In this document: positions 8,070 to 17,446 of the stretch, in pieces
Position numbering within the stretch: the first letter of the stretch is position 1
Layout: every line of letters begins with the position of its first letter
Assembly (NCBI GenBank): GCA_947170415.1
Contig: CAMVTN010000006.1
Location: 1 to 42,689, forward strand
Direction: 5' to 3'
Length of the DNA: 42,689 nucleotides
Source: an uncultured Lachnospiraceae bacterium
Lineage (GTDB): Bacteria > Bacillota > Clostridia > Lachnospirales > Lachnospiraceae
The notes under the pieces: model-generated
Seen by the model: the letters and a program-made list of their open reading frames with translations, nothing else
Database searches by the model: none
What the model was told of the DNA's origin: nothing
Position numbers and translations under genes: made by a program

Positions 8070-9283
8070 ATAAAGTCCTTTTTATAAATTCCATAGTGGG
8101 AAACGGAAGTACGGGACGTATCATCACAGGACTTATGGATGCCCTTGCAGCCAAAGGGATAGAGAGTGTTTGCGCATACGGCAGAAACAGTGCACCGGAA
8201 GGGTATCGTACATATCGCATAGGTTCTGATATGGATGTAAATATGCACGGTGTGCTTAGCCGTATCACGGACAGGCATGGAATGTATTCCGCGGGAGTCA
8301 CGAAGAAACTCATTGAATTTATACGGAGTGAAGATCCTGACCTTATCCATATTCACAATGTTCACGGGTACTATGTGAATGTCAGCATGCTTTTTAAGTA
8401 TCTGAAAGACGAATATATGAAAAAAGCAGGACACAGGATAGTCTGGACACTTCATGACTGCTGGACATTTACAGGTCACTGCACTCATTTTGCATATATC
8501 GGCTGCGACAGATGGAAAGAGGAAGGATGCCATGACTGTCCGCAGAAAAGACAGTATCCGGCATCCTTTTTGATGGATGCGTCTAAAAGAAATTACATCG
8601 ATAAAAAGGCACTTTTTACAGGTATTCCTGAAACGGAGCTTGTAACCCCGTCCCGTTGGCTTAAGGATGAGGTTCAGAAGTCGTACTTAAAGGATTATCC
8701 GGTCCACGTTGTACCGACAGGGATCGATCTGAAAAGGTTTAGACCACTTAAGTCTGATCTACGGGGAAAATATAGTATCGGAGACGGACTTCTTTTACTT
8801 GGTGTAGCAAATCCCTGGAGGGAACGAAAAGGTATCGATGACTTCATGGATATGGCAAAGCGCCTGAAAGATAAAGCTGAGATAGTCATGATAGGACTGA
8901 AACCGGCACAGATGAAAAATCTGCCGGAGAATGTCATAGGTATCGGTCACACTGACAGTATAGAAGAGATGGTGCAGTGGTACAGTACTGCTGACATATA
9001 CGTTAATCTCACTCTTGAAGATACATTTCCGACTACCAATCTCGAGTCTATGGCATGCGGTACACCGGTGATAACCTATGAGACAGGCGGAAGCCCTGAG
9101 TCACTTACAGAAGACACGGGGATCGTCGTGCCGGTAAGAGACATGGATGGTGTACTTCGCGCTATAGAGGATATTTCATCACGAGACGCTGACAAAACAG
9201 CTCTTGCCTGCAGGACACAGGCAGAACAGTACAGCCCGGAAATAAGGTTTGAAGAATATCTAAGAACGGTCTACAGAGTATGA
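8066..9283 (+). CDS. GT4 family glycosyltransferase, WcaC-like
   Basis: A 405-residue GT-B transferase. It starts with GTG overlapping the previous stop (GTGA). The N-terminal domain has NGSTGRIITGLMDAL near residue 13 and a Cys-rich insertion typical of WcaC-like GT4 proteins: HDCWTFTGHCTHF, then GCDRW and CHDCPQK (about 131-165), which may bind a metal or form a structural site. The C-terminal donor domain shows TPSRWLKDEV, GVANPWRERKG and EDTFPTTNLESMACGTPVI (about 318-336). The sugar specificity is not readable. It lies between the CMP-sugar synthetase and the initiating phosphotransferase, overlapping the latter by ATGA. Confidence 0.88.
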   Translation: MNKVLFINSIVGNGSTGRIITGLMDALAAKGIESVCAYGRNSAPEGYRTYRIGSDMDVNMHGVLSRITDRHGMYSAGVTKKLIEFIRSEDPDLIHIHNVHGYYVNVSMLFKYLKDEYMKKAGHRIVWTLHDCWTFTGHCTHFAYIGCDRWKEEGCHDCPQKRQYPASFLMDASKRNYIDKKALFTGIPETELVTPSRWLKDEVQKSYLKDYPVHVVPTGIDLKRFRPLKSDLRGKYSIGDGLLLLGVANPWRERKGIDDFMDMAKRLKDKAEIVMIGLKPAQMKNLPENVIGIGHTDSIEEMVQWYSTADIYVNLTLEDTFPTTNLESMACGTPVITYETGGSPESLTEDTGIVVPVRDMDGVLRAIEDISSRDADKTALACRTQAEQYSPEIRFEEYLRTVYRV

Positions 9284-10638
9284 AAAAATTTTTGACACGT
9301 TTTCAGAACAGCATACAGACACTTATAAAATTTCTGCTCTATGGCGGTTCCATGGTGCTTTTCTTTTTTATGCTCGGAATTGAGAACCGGCAGGTCAGAG
9401 TATTATCGAGAACAAGCGTCATCATGGGAGTTATGTATGTCATAATGGCATTTGCATTGACTCGTATATACGGAAGCTTTGATGTGGGACGGAGAAAAAA
9501 CAGGACGATAGTTCTGGCAATGGAACTGACCCTGTTCTTTACGTCAGTCGGGACTTATCTGGTATTCCTCATAATGAATGTCAATGACGCAAATGGAAGA
9601 GTATTCAGACTTACTTCGTTTGGATTTTTCATTTTGTCGCTTGTTTTGCAAGCGATACTTGTCATTTTGCTTGTTTATATTGGTAGTAAGTTTTATCTGT
9701 ATGTGACACCGGAAGAGCATACGACAGTCATAATAGCGAATGTGGCAGAAAAGGCGAATATTGAGCGTGTCATAGGCTCATTCAAGCAGCGATATGTTAT
9801 AGAAAATATCGTGCGCTATGATGATCCTGATATCAAAAAGCTTATAAAAGAGTCAGATGCCGTATTTTTCTATGATGTCCCGGCAGGAGAGAGAACAGAG
9901 CTTGTAAATTACTGCTATAAGCATCAGATAAATATATATCTTAATCCGGATATTTCGGACATTGTGGAAATGACTAGCCGCGAGATGATGTTCGGAGATG
10001 TGCCGTTTCTTGCACATGAAGCACGGAAGATGACTTTTGAGCAGCGTATAGTAAAACGTCTGGCAGATATCGGGATCTCTGCATTTTTTCTGATCTTACT
10101 GAGCCCGTTGTTTTTGATCTCCGCGGCTCTTATCCATGCGGAAGACAAGGGAAGTGTTTTCTTCCGGCAAAAGAGAGCGACTATTCACGGAAGAGTTTTT
10201 GAGATATATAAGTTCCGTACCATGAAAGAAAATGTGGAGAACTTCTCTGCGACATCAGGTGATGACCGCATAACAAAGATCGGTCATTTCTTAAGAAAAT
10301 ACAGGATAGATGAGCTTCCGCAGCTATTGAATATCATTCGCGGTGACATGTCTCTCGTAGGTCCCAGACCTGAGATGCTGGAAAATGTCAGTGAATACGA
10401 GAGAGAAATGCCGGAGTTTCGTTACAGGCTCCGTATGAAAGCAGGTCTCACAGGGTTTGCCCAGATCGTCGGCAGATACAATACTTCCTCTAGAGATAAG
10501 CTCATACTCGACCTCATGTATATCGAGAATTTCAGCCTGTTGCTTGATGTCCGGCTGTTATTCCAGACGGTGCTCGTACTCTTTAACGCTGATGACTCCA
10601 CAGAAGGGTTCAGTCAGGACGGTGATAAGGAGAATTAA
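9280..10638 (+). CDS. Polyprenyl-phosphate sugar-1-phosphate transferase (chain initiation, WbaP/CpsE type)
   Basis: A 452-residue membrane enzyme that starts repeat-unit synthesis by moving a sugar-1-phosphate from a UDP-sugar to undecaprenyl phosphate. It has four hydrophobic segments in residues 14-140, a soluble CoA-binding-like region (about 145-240), a fifth hydrophobic segment (about 268-290) and the bac_transf catalytic domain. Catalytic-domain motifs are YKFRTM (about 309-314), RKYRIDELPQLLNIIRGDMS and VGPRPE (about 358-363). It is the only initiating transferase in the window, so it defines the lipid-linked branch of the pathway. Its TAA shares a base with the next ATG (TAATG). Confidence 0.92.
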   Translation: MKKFLTRFQNSIQTLIKFLLYGGSMVLFFFMLGIENRQVRVLSRTSVIMGVMYVIMAFALTRIYGSFDVGRRKNRTIVLAMELTLFFTSVGTYLVFLIMNVNDANGRVFRLTSFGFFILSLVLQAILVILLVYIGSKFYLYVTPEEHTTVIIANVAEKANIERVIGSFKQRYVIENIVRYDDPDIKKLIKESDAVFFYDVPAGERTELVNYCYKHQINIYLNPDISDIVEMTSREMMFGDVPFLAHEARKMTFEQRIVKRLADIGISAFFLILLSPLFLISAALIHAEDKGSVFFRQKRATIHGRVFEIYKFRTMKENVENFSATSGDDRITKIGHFLRKYRIDELPQLLNIIRGDMSLVGPRPEMLENVSEYEREMPEFRYRLRMKAGLTGFAQIVGRYNTSSRDKLILDLMYIENFSLLLDVRLLFQTVLVLFNADDSTEGFSQDGDKEN

Positions 10639-11372
10639 TGTTAGTTTCAATAATAACTGTGTGTTTTAATTCTGAAAAAACGGTGGCTCGTACTGTAGAA
10701 TCGGTACTTGCGCAGACTGCCGGGAAAATAGAGTATCTGATCGTAGATGGCGGCAGTACTGACAGGACACTGGAGATCATAGAGAGCTATCGCCCGCGAT
10801 TTGAAGAAAAGGGATATATCCTTGATATAAAGAGTGAACCCGATAAGGGTATCTATGATGCCATGAATAAGGGCATAGACCGTGCTCACGGTGACATCAT
10901 CGGTATCATAAACAGTGATGATTGGTACGAACCGGAAGCAGTCAGCACAATGATCACGACTTTTACAAAAACAGGATGTGATCTGGCATTTGCAGATATC
11001 AGGATGCATATGAGGGACGGAAAGACCTTCATCAAACATGCAAAGGTGCGTAAATACACCACCAGCCGTGACTGGAATCATCCTACGCAGTTTGTGAGCA
11101 AAAAAGTGTACGAGAAATTCCGTTATCGCTGCCGTGACATAAGTGATGATATGGATCTTTACTTCAAAGTAAAGAGAGCCGGATACAAAATAGTCGCAGT
11201 ACCTGAAGTTCTCGCTGACTTCCAGATGGGAGGCGTCAGCAGTCGTATTCCCGCAAAGGAGATAATCCCACGCATCAAGCGTCGATTCAGGATATACAGG
11301 GAAAATGATTACAGTTTTTTGTACATATTTGAGTGTGTAGCATTTGAGCTTATAAAATATGTACTGGCGTGA
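10638..11372 (+). CDS. GT2 family glycosyltransferase, WcaA/WcaE-like
   Basis: A 244-residue GT-A transferase. VSIITVCFNSEKTVART opens the protein, YLIVDGGSTDRTLEII follows, and GIINSDDWYEP (about 87-97) carries the metal-binding acidic residues. The DKGIYDAMNKGIDRAHG segment is typical of the colanic-acid-type WcaA/E subgroup. It lacks membrane segments. A good ribosome site AAGGAG lies 5 bases before the ATG. It likely adds an early residue after the phosphotransferase because of its coupled position (inference). Confidence 0.88.
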   Translation: MLVSIITVCFNSEKTVARTVESVLAQTAGKIEYLIVDGGSTDRTLEIIESYRPRFEEKGYILDIKSEPDKGIYDAMNKGIDRAHGDIIGIINSDDWYEPEAVSTMITTFTKTGCDLAFADIRMHMRDGKTFIKHAKVRKYTTSRDWNHPTQFVSKKVYEKFRYRCRDISDDMDLYFKVKRAGYKIVAVPEVLADFQMGGVSSRIPAKEIIPRIKRRFRIYRENDYSFLYIFECVAFELIKYVLA

Positions 11373-11428
11373 GCATATGTCCCTTGTTGAAATTTTCGAC
11401 GTTACAAGAATATAGAATTGGAAAAACC

Positions 11429-12595
11429 ATGAAAACACTAACTTTTTTCTCAAACTATTTCAATCACCATCAGGAAGCTCTTTGCAATGCTTTTTACAGC
11501 ATACTTGGAGATGGCTTTACTTTCGTAGAAACCGAACCTATGGAGCAGTTTCGTTCCGATATGGGCTGGGGCAGAAAGGCTCCGTCATATGTGTTAAAGT
11601 CCTATGAATCCGATGAAAATCTGAAAAAAGCATATGAACTCGGGGAAAAAAGTGATGTGGTTATCATGGGAACAGCTCCGGAAGATATGATAGAAAAGCG
11701 TCTGGAGCTTGATAAACTTACATTCCGCTATTCGGAAAGACCGCTTAAAGAGGGCAGGATAAAGGTACTTATCCCCAGGCTTGCAAAGAAATTCGTACAT
11801 AACCATTACAGAAACAGGGACAAAAAACTGTACCTTCTTGCAGCGAGCGCATATTGTGCATCAGATTATAAATTTATGCACTCATATATAGGAAAGTGCT
11901 ATAAATTCGGATATTTTCCAACAGGAGAGAAGAAGTCATTTGCGGAGCTTTCAGAACTGAAAGACCGGAATAAGCCTGTAAAAGTACTGTGGGCAGGACG
12001 ATTCCTTAAACTTAAGAGAGCAGATCTTCTGATACGTGCAGCGAAAAGATGCAGAGATGCAGGCTATGATTTCCGGCTGGAATTTGTCGGAGACGGTGTA
12101 GAAGAAAAGCATTTAATGAAGCTTGTGCATGACCTGAAACTCGATGATATCACAGAGTTTAAGGGATTTTTGAGCCCTGAAGAAACCAGGGCAGAGATGG
12201 AAAAGGCAAATATCTTTGTAATGACCAGTAATTTCTTAGAAGGCTGGGGATCTGTGATCTACGAGGGACTGTCAGCAGGATGTGCGGTGATCGCAAGCCA
12301 TGCGGCCGGTGCTACACCTTTTCTGGTATCACAGGGAAGAACAGGGTTTGTATTTAAGAGCGGAGATGAGGACAGCCTCACGGATAAGCTTGAAACACTT
12401 CTTAAGAGCCCGGACACAGCTCGTGAACTTGGCCGTGCAGCGCACCAGAATATGCAGAAATACTGGAATCCGGAAGTCGCAGCATCGAGGATAGTTGAGA
12501 TGTCTGATGCAATGCTATCAGGGTCAATGAAGCATTATAACGAGGGTCCCCTTTCGCCTTGTGAATATCTGTACAATAACTGGTACCGGGAATAA
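11429..12595 (+). CDS. GT4 family glycosyltransferase
   Basis: A 388-residue GT-B transferase. The start is uncertain. A GTG at 11369 would overlap the preceding stop, but I chose ATG 11429 because the family fold begins here (MKTLTFFSNYFNHHQEA) and the 20 extra residues look unconserved. The C-terminal half has VKVLWAGRFLKLKRADLLI (about 188-206), EFVGDGVEEKHLM, and the donor-binding segment LEGWGSVIYEGLSAGCAVI (about 271-289). Its donor sugar is unknown. It stands within the run of cytoplasmic transferases that build the repeat unit. Confidence 0.85.
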   Translation: MKTLTFFSNYFNHHQEALCNAFYSILGDGFTFVETEPMEQFRSDMGWGRKAPSYVLKSYESDENLKKAYELGEKSDVVIMGTAPEDMIEKRLELDKLTFRYSERPLKEGRIKVLIPRLAKKFVHNHYRNRDKKLYLLAASAYCASDYKFMHSYIGKCYKFGYFPTGEKKSFAELSELKDRNKPVKVLWAGRFLKLKRADLLIRAAKRCRDAGYDFRLEFVGDGVEEKHLMKLVHDLKLDDITEFKGFLSPEETRAEMEKANIFVMTSNFLEGWGSVIYEGLSAGCAVIASHAAGATPFLVSQGRTGFVFKSGDEDSLTDKLETLLKSPDTARELGRAAHQNMQKYWNPEVAASRIVEMSDAMLSGSMKHYNEGPLSPCEYLYNNWYRE

Positions 12596-12610
12596 ATCAA
12601 TAGTGACAAT

Positions 12611-12617
12611 AGAGGAG
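12611..12617 (+). promoter_or_regulatory. Ribosome binding site for a TTG start
   Basis: AGAGGAG, ending 7 bases before TTG at 12625. No ATG lies nearby in frame, and the protein's conserved beginning follows directly, so the TTG start is supported. Confidence 0.65.
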
Positions 12618-12624
12618 TCTATAT

Positions 12625-13734
12625 TTGAAAAAAGTTGTTTATTTAATGGAGTATCCGATCGATCTGCCGGGAGGCGCACAGCTCTCTACGATCAGCATAT
12701 GCAATGCTCTGGTAAATAATCCTGATTGCGGTTATGAGCCTGTTGTGATCTGTCCGGAACTCCTTGATAAAAACTCAAAATACGATTTCAAAGTCAGAAC
12801 CTATCCAATGGGTGAGAGTCGTGTAAAAAATCTTTTTATACGTATCAGAGCATTTCTAAGGATAATTAGAGAGGAACAGCCGGATCTCATTCATATCGAA
12901 ATGTCAGAATCGCTCATAACCTATGGATTTATCAGGCATTTCTTTCCAAGGATCCCATATCTCTACACAGACAGAGGAATGTACTTTGGCTACAGGACAC
13001 GGTCAAAGCTCTTTATGATGCCTGTACTTAAGGGTGCCTCGATGATGGTCACCACAACTGAGAAAAACCGCAGATTATGGGAAGATAATTCGTCGATCCG
13101 TCCGTTGAGCGTAATATATAACACCATAAGCCCGGTATTCAGTGAGTATGACGAAAGTAGAAAAAAACGTGATGGCTTATTTACGATCGGATTTGCAGGG
13201 CGTATCTGCATAGAAAAAGACTGGCCTTTTGTGCCGGTACTCGTTAAGGCTCTTCATGACGCAGGATTAAGATTTCGGGTACATCTGGTGCTTTCTCTTT
13301 TTGAAAAGGGAGATGACGTTCAGGCAGCGGAACTTAGGAGAAAGATAGCTGACATCATCGGAGATGAAAATCTTGTTTATGAAGAAGATCTCTCGCAGGA
13401 GGAAATGAGCCGTTATTATTACGGACTTGATCTTTTCCTCATGACATCACAGTTTGAATCCTTTGGAAAAGCTGCAGTGGAAGCCATGAGCCGTAAATGC
13501 GCGGTACTTTCTACTGCTGTTGGAGGACTTCCGGAAGTAATCGGTGATCCGGCCTGCCTATATACAAAGGAACATCCGGAAGTTGCCGTAGCGGCTGTAA
13601 AGCGTTTAATGGATGATACGGGAGAACTTAAGAAATCTCAGGAATATTTCTACAGGCGCTATCGTGATAACTTTACGGAAGAAGCCTACCTGGATAAACA
13701 TCTCCGGGTATACCGCGAGATCCTCGGAGAATAA
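12625..13734 (+). CDS. GT4 family glycosyltransferase
   Basis: A 369-residue GT-B transferase starting with TTG. PGGAQLSTISICNAL (about 15-29) is the N-terminal acceptor-domain loop. The donor domain shows FTIGFAGRICIEKDWPFVP (about 189-207), EDLSQEEMSRYYYGLDLFL and SQFESFGKAAVEAMSRKCAV (about 274-293), with the two glutamates of the EX7E pattern. No membrane segments are seen. Specificity is unknown. The next gene, a flippase, follows 8 bases after the stop. Confidence 0.88.
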   Translation: MKKVVYLMEYPIDLPGGAQLSTISICNALVNNPDCGYEPVVICPELLDKNSKYDFKVRTYPMGESRVKNLFIRIRAFLRIIREEQPDLIHIEMSESLITYGFIRHFFPRIPYLYTDRGMYFGYRTRSKLFMMPVLKGASMMVTTTEKNRRLWEDNSSIRPLSVIYNTISPVFSEYDESRKKRDGLFTIGFAGRICIEKDWPFVPVLVKALHDAGLRFRVHLVLSLFEKGDDVQAAELRRKIADIIGDENLVYEEDLSQEEMSRYYYGLDLFLMTSQFESFGKAAVEAMSRKCAVLSTAVGGLPEVIGDPACLYTKEHPEVAVAAVKRLMDDTGELKKSQEYFYRRYRDNFTEEAYLDKHLRVYREILGE

Positions 13735-13742
13735 ACATAACT

Positions 13743-15221
13743 ATGAGTAATAAAAAATCAGCTTTTGGAAGTTTTTTAAGCTTTTTTTACGGGAATTTTA
13801 TTGTACTGCTGCTTGGATTTGTACAGACACCGATAGTCACAAGGCTTATGTCCACGGACGAATACGGCAGAGCAGGAATGTTTGAGGCTGCGGTTTCGTG
13901 CATTTATATCTTTGCCATACTCGGACTCGATCAGTCTTTTATCCGTTATTATTATAAAAAGAATATTGATCGCGATTATCTCATGAGAAGCTGCTTAAAA
14001 ACGACTCTCATGATAGTTGCGGGTCTCATCGTTATTTATCTGTTTACTGCGGATTATGTTAATTACTGGCTGTTTAAGAGAAATACAAGCCCGGATGTCA
14101 CTATCCTTGTGATAGGATATACAATTATTTCAGTGTTTGAGCGCTTTCTCTTTCTTGATGTCAGAATGCAGCAGAACGGAAAACTTTACTCAAATATCAA
14201 TATTTCACAAAAAGTATTAAATATCCTGTTAATATTTGGTACAGCGTGGTTTTTAGGAAATGATTTTAGAGTAGCGCTTTATGCCATGACTGTTTCATGG
14301 GGAATTACGACTCTGTTTCTGGGGATCAGATATTTCCTTATAAGGACAGGAAAGATAAAGCCGGTTGTAAATGGTGAGGCACTTACGAACGGGACAGAAA
14401 AAGTATCCATAATAGAGCTTATTAAATATGGATACCCGTTCATAATGGTCCTCTTAATGGAGTGGTTATTATCGAGCTGTGACAGCATAGCGCTTAAAAC
14501 CTGGTCGGATTACAATGAACTTGGCATTTATCGTGCTGCTGTGAAGATAATAGTTCTTCTCGTGACCTTCAAAAATACGTTTTTGGCATACTGGTCTCCG
14601 GTAGCAATGGAACGATACGAAACCGGAAAAGAAGAGGAAACGAAGGCTTTTTTCAGACAGGCATTTCGTATCGTTCGTTTTTTCTGTGTGCTGGCAGCTA
14701 TCGGACTCATCATGTTCCGGCAGGTGATCGTGCTGCTCCTCGGAGCGAAGTACAGAGGTGCAGATAAGATAATTCCGTTCCTGACACTTATGCCTATCTT
14801 TGCAATGATGTTTGAGATCACTGTGCAGGGCATTAAGTTTCAAAAGAAAAATATGTATCTGAATATCGCGAGTGCCGTGACGATCGTATTCAATATCTGC
14901 GGAAACGCGATCCTTGTACCGCGTCTTGCGGGAGTCGGAGCTGCTATCACGACGGGACTGTCCTATATCATCTATTTTGCGATCGGTTCTTTCTTTTCAG
15001 AGAGAGTTTACCGCGTTAGATATGACTTTATCCGTACTGTGGTTGACGGCATTCTTTTGGTCATATTGGCATTTGCGGCATCGTTTATCGACAGCATCGT
15101 GATAACGACGGTTATGGCGATAGGATTCATACTCGCAGTCTGCATAATAGAAAGAGACAGCTTGATTTTGTCATTTAATTATGGGCTGTCAATACTTCAG
15201 AAGTTTATAAGAAAGAAGTAA
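13743..15221 (+). CDS. Wzx-type oligosaccharide flippase (second)
   Basis: A 492-residue protein with about 14 hydrophobic segments in the MOP superfamily. Recognisable features are FLSFFYGNFIVLLLGFVQTP near the start, IVTRLMSTDEYGRAGMF, and the central YNELGIYRAAVKI. It is only distantly similar to the flippase at 4993-6411, so the two are not a recent duplication. No convincing ribosome site is seen; translation may be coupled to the gene 8 bases upstream. Two flippases in one run suggest either two lipid-linked products or different substrates for main chain and decoration. Confidence 0.87.
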   Translation: MSNKKSAFGSFLSFFYGNFIVLLLGFVQTPIVTRLMSTDEYGRAGMFEAAVSCIYIFAILGLDQSFIRYYYKKNIDRDYLMRSCLKTTLMIVAGLIVIYLFTADYVNYWLFKRNTSPDVTILVIGYTIISVFERFLFLDVRMQQNGKLYSNINISQKVLNILLIFGTAWFLGNDFRVALYAMTVSWGITTLFLGIRYFLIRTGKIKPVVNGEALTNGTEKVSIIELIKYGYPFIMVLLMEWLLSSCDSIALKTWSDYNELGIYRAAVKIIVLLVTFKNTFLAYWSPVAMERYETGKEEETKAFFRQAFRIVRFFCVLAAIGLIMFRQVIVLLLGAKYRGADKIIPFLTLMPIFAMMFEITVQGIKFQKKNMYLNIASAVTIVFNICGNAILVPRLAGVGAAITTGLSYIIYFAIGSFFSERVYRVRYDFIRTVVDGILLVILAFAASFIDSIVITTVMAIGFILAVCIIERDSLILSFNYGLSILQKFIRKK

Positions 15222-15248
15222 AATGTCATTTTTTAGATGAGGTAAAAA

Positions 15249-15962
15249 TTGAGACAGGACAAGAAAAAGAGAAATAGAATAGCGATCGTGGGAGGAGCAG
15301 CTATAGTGCTGATCCTCCTAAATCTTTTCATGGTTCCGGATCATCTAATGAGCGAACTTGAGATATATAATCACAAAACTCAGACAATGTATGATCCGGC
15401 GTTTTTGGTTAACGGTCAGTATCCGGATATGTTTTTGCGTGTATATCTAAAAGACCGCACGGTTCGTGTTTCACAGGAAGTAAAGACCTACGATATGTAT
15501 GGGACTTACGGTAAAGACGATATGGATGGAAATCCTTTTGACCGGAATTACCTCATTGAGAATGATTATACACTCTGGTTTCGGCAATTTGCAGGAAGCG
15601 TAGAGGTTGATAATGACATTGTGAGCGGTAATGCGGTGTCTGAGAACTTTGTGCCGGTTCAGGATGATTTTATCCATCTTGGTCAGGCAAATGACATGCT
15701 GCGGTATGCTTTTCCCTTAAATAAAGAGCATGTGCAGCAGGCGACGGCTTTCTGGTACTCATGGTATTATCATGCATTTGCGGAGAAGAGGGAGAAAGAA
15801 AGAGGTCAGGACCTGTTTCCGGATGTCTATGTTAATCTTGCGGATGATGATAGAGAGAAAAAGCTCGTAGCCGTATGGGGACCGGATCAGGATCTGTATC
15901 TCATGGGTGAAGATTACTACGAAAGTGTTATTGCAGATACCGGAAAGGAGGATGCCGAATGA
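15249..15962 (+). CDS. Membrane-anchored protein of unknown function
   Basis: 237 residues, TTG start preceded by GATGAGGT. One hydrophobic segment (about residues 11-28) after a very basic N-terminus (MRQDKKKRNR) predicts a signal anchor with the remaining roughly 205 residues outside. The exterior part is acidic and rich in aromatic residues, Asp and Tyr. No family is recognised. It overlaps the next gene, a polytopic membrane protein, by ATGA and shares its strong ribosome site region, so the two are probably made together and may form a complex. An accessory subunit of a polymerase or GT-C transferase is one possibility (inference). Confidence 0.7.
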   Translation: MRQDKKKRNRIAIVGGAAIVLILLNLFMVPDHLMSELEIYNHKTQTMYDPAFLVNGQYPDMFLRVYLKDRTVRVSQEVKTYDMYGTYGKDDMDGNPFDRNYLIENDYTLWFRQFAGSVEVDNDIVSGNAVSENFVPVQDDFIHLGQANDMLRYAFPLNKEHVQQATAFWYSWYYHAFAEKREKERGQDLFPDVYVNLADDDREKKLVAVWGPDQDLYLMGEDYYESVIADTGKEDAE

Positions 15963-17446
15963 ATGAGGTTATAGATGTTTTACAGCAAGGCTCTGGTGCG
16001 GCATTCAGAAATCAGGTACTTGTAATAATCGGAGTATACATTATTGGTTTTCTTCTGATCCATCTGCTTAGAGACGGCATAAATGACAGATGGGAAGCGC
16101 TGCTTGCCTATCCCGTAGGACTTGCATTTTATGCACTTTCAGGATATACGCTTTTACTTATCGGCGTAGAGTTTTGCGTACGAAATGTTGTTTTGCTTAT
16201 AGCACTTGTACTCCTGGTTATCCTTTTGATAAAGAGAAAGCGCGGTATAAAGATCGAAGCATTTGACCTCAAGTCGCTTTGGGCATCATGCTTTGCAGTG
16301 GTTATCCTTGCAATGGTATTTGCATCAGGCGATTTTCCGGTAGCTGTTTCAAATGATTCGGTTTACTATTATTCGACCTATCCGTCAATCCTTACGTCTG
16401 AGGGATTTTATGTTTCGTCACTTGATTCTTTTTTAAGTAACGTAGGACAAACAACAGCGATCGTAAATTGTCTGCCGTTTCTTTTTGGATTTGATGAGAC
16501 CTTTGGCATACAGTGGGTTCTGAATGTATTTTTCCTGCTGATATTTTTGGAAGCATGCAGAGAAACTGCGGTAAGAATAGGCGTGAAGCCGAAGTATGCA
16601 AAGATTGCAGCTGGAATAGCAGTTCTTGTGCTCGCTACATCCGAGCCGTTTCTCGGAACTGCTGTGTGGGTATTGTCCAATGCTTACTTTATGGAATACT
16701 TCTTCTTAGCCTTTTATCTGGCTGTAAAGATGGCAGGGGATGGGGATTCGGCAGATTATCTTGTGGTACAGGCGTTGCTTATCGGAATGATATCCATGCT
16801 CCGTATGGAGGGTGGGGTAATAGTGACGATCATGACTGTCCTGATATCGGTTTATCCTGCATCAAAGAAAAAGCTCCTTTTAGTCTATTGTCTGCCGCTG
16901 TTTCTCACCGTTGCGGGCTATTATATGATGTTCTTTGGTCGTATGGGGATCGATCCGCTTTACAGCTTCCTTGACTGGAAAAAAGCGGCGATGATGATAG
17001 CCATGGTCATTGCACTGGTCGTATATATAGTGCTGATACGCCCGTTTATTCCGGAAAAATATATACCAACATTGCTTTTGGGTGTTTTGCTTTTAGGAAA
17101 TGCCGGAATCTGCGTTATAAGCAGAGAGCGCTATCTTACCGATATCAAAGCGTTTATATTAAATGTCCGTCAGGGAAATGGATGGGGAATCTTTGGAGTA
17201 GTTATAGGTGTACTGTTTATCCTGATCGCAGCGGATTTTGTGAGAAATAAAGGGAAGCTTAGCTGTATATCGGCAGTTGTGCCGGTAGTGATGCTTTCTG
17301 TGATCGCCGTATGCTGGGCGAGAGGAGGAGTGCTCGCAGTCAGAATGAGTGACTCCGGAAACCGCGTAATGATGCAGATCGCTCCTCTCGTTATTTTTGC
17401 ACTTTATACGTATGCGATCAAGTTTTGCATGAAAACGGATAATTAG
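15959..17446 (+). CDS. Polytopic membrane protein, GT-C-like glycosyltransferase or Wzy-type polymerase candidate
   Basis: A 495-residue protein with about 12 hydrophobic segments. After the fourth segment, at about residues 120-165, lies an exterior loop with acidic residues (SGDFPVAVSNDSVYYYSTYP) and DSFLSNVGQT. This is the place where GT-C enzymes carry catalytic acids. No other clear Wzy is found in this operon, so it could be the polymerase. AAAGGAGG stands 7 bases before the ATG, one of the strongest ribosome sites in the window. It is the last gene of the first operon, and its end overlaps the minus-strand SDR gene by 4 bases with no terminator visible. Confidence 0.65.
   Translation: MNEVIDVLQQGSGAAFRNQVLVIIGVYIIGFLLIHLLRDGINDRWEALLAYPVGLAFYALSGYTLLLIGVEFCVRNVVLLIALVLLVILLIKRKRGIKIEAFDLKSLWASCFAVVILAMVFASGDFPVAVSNDSVYYYSTYPSILTSEGFYVSSLDSFLSNVGQTTAIVNCLPFLFGFDETFGIQWVLNVFFLLIFLEACRETAVRIGVKPKYAKIAAGIAVLVLATSEPFLGTAVWVLSNAYFMEYFFLAFYLAVKMAGDGDSADYLVVQALLIGMISMLRMEGGVIVTIMTVLISVYPASKKKLLLVYCLPLFLTVAGYYMMFFGRMGIDPLYSFLDWKKAAMMIAMVIALVVYIVLIRPFIPEKYIPTLLLGVLLLGNAGICVISRERYLTDIKAFILNVRQGNGWGIFGVVIGVLFILIAADFVRNKGKLSCISAVVPVVMLSVIAVCWARGGVLAVRMSDSGNRVMMQIAPLVIFALYTYAIKFCMKTDN

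Noticed and set aside
7784-8533. 249-codon open frame on the minus strand
   Set aside because: It lies antisense to the conserved PseG-like and GT4 genes, is cysteine- and serine-rich without any family pattern, and has no ribosome site.
10647-11453. 268-codon open frame on the minus strand
   Set aside because: It mirrors the GT2 gene at 10638-11372, whose motifs are clear; the antisense product looks like no known protein.
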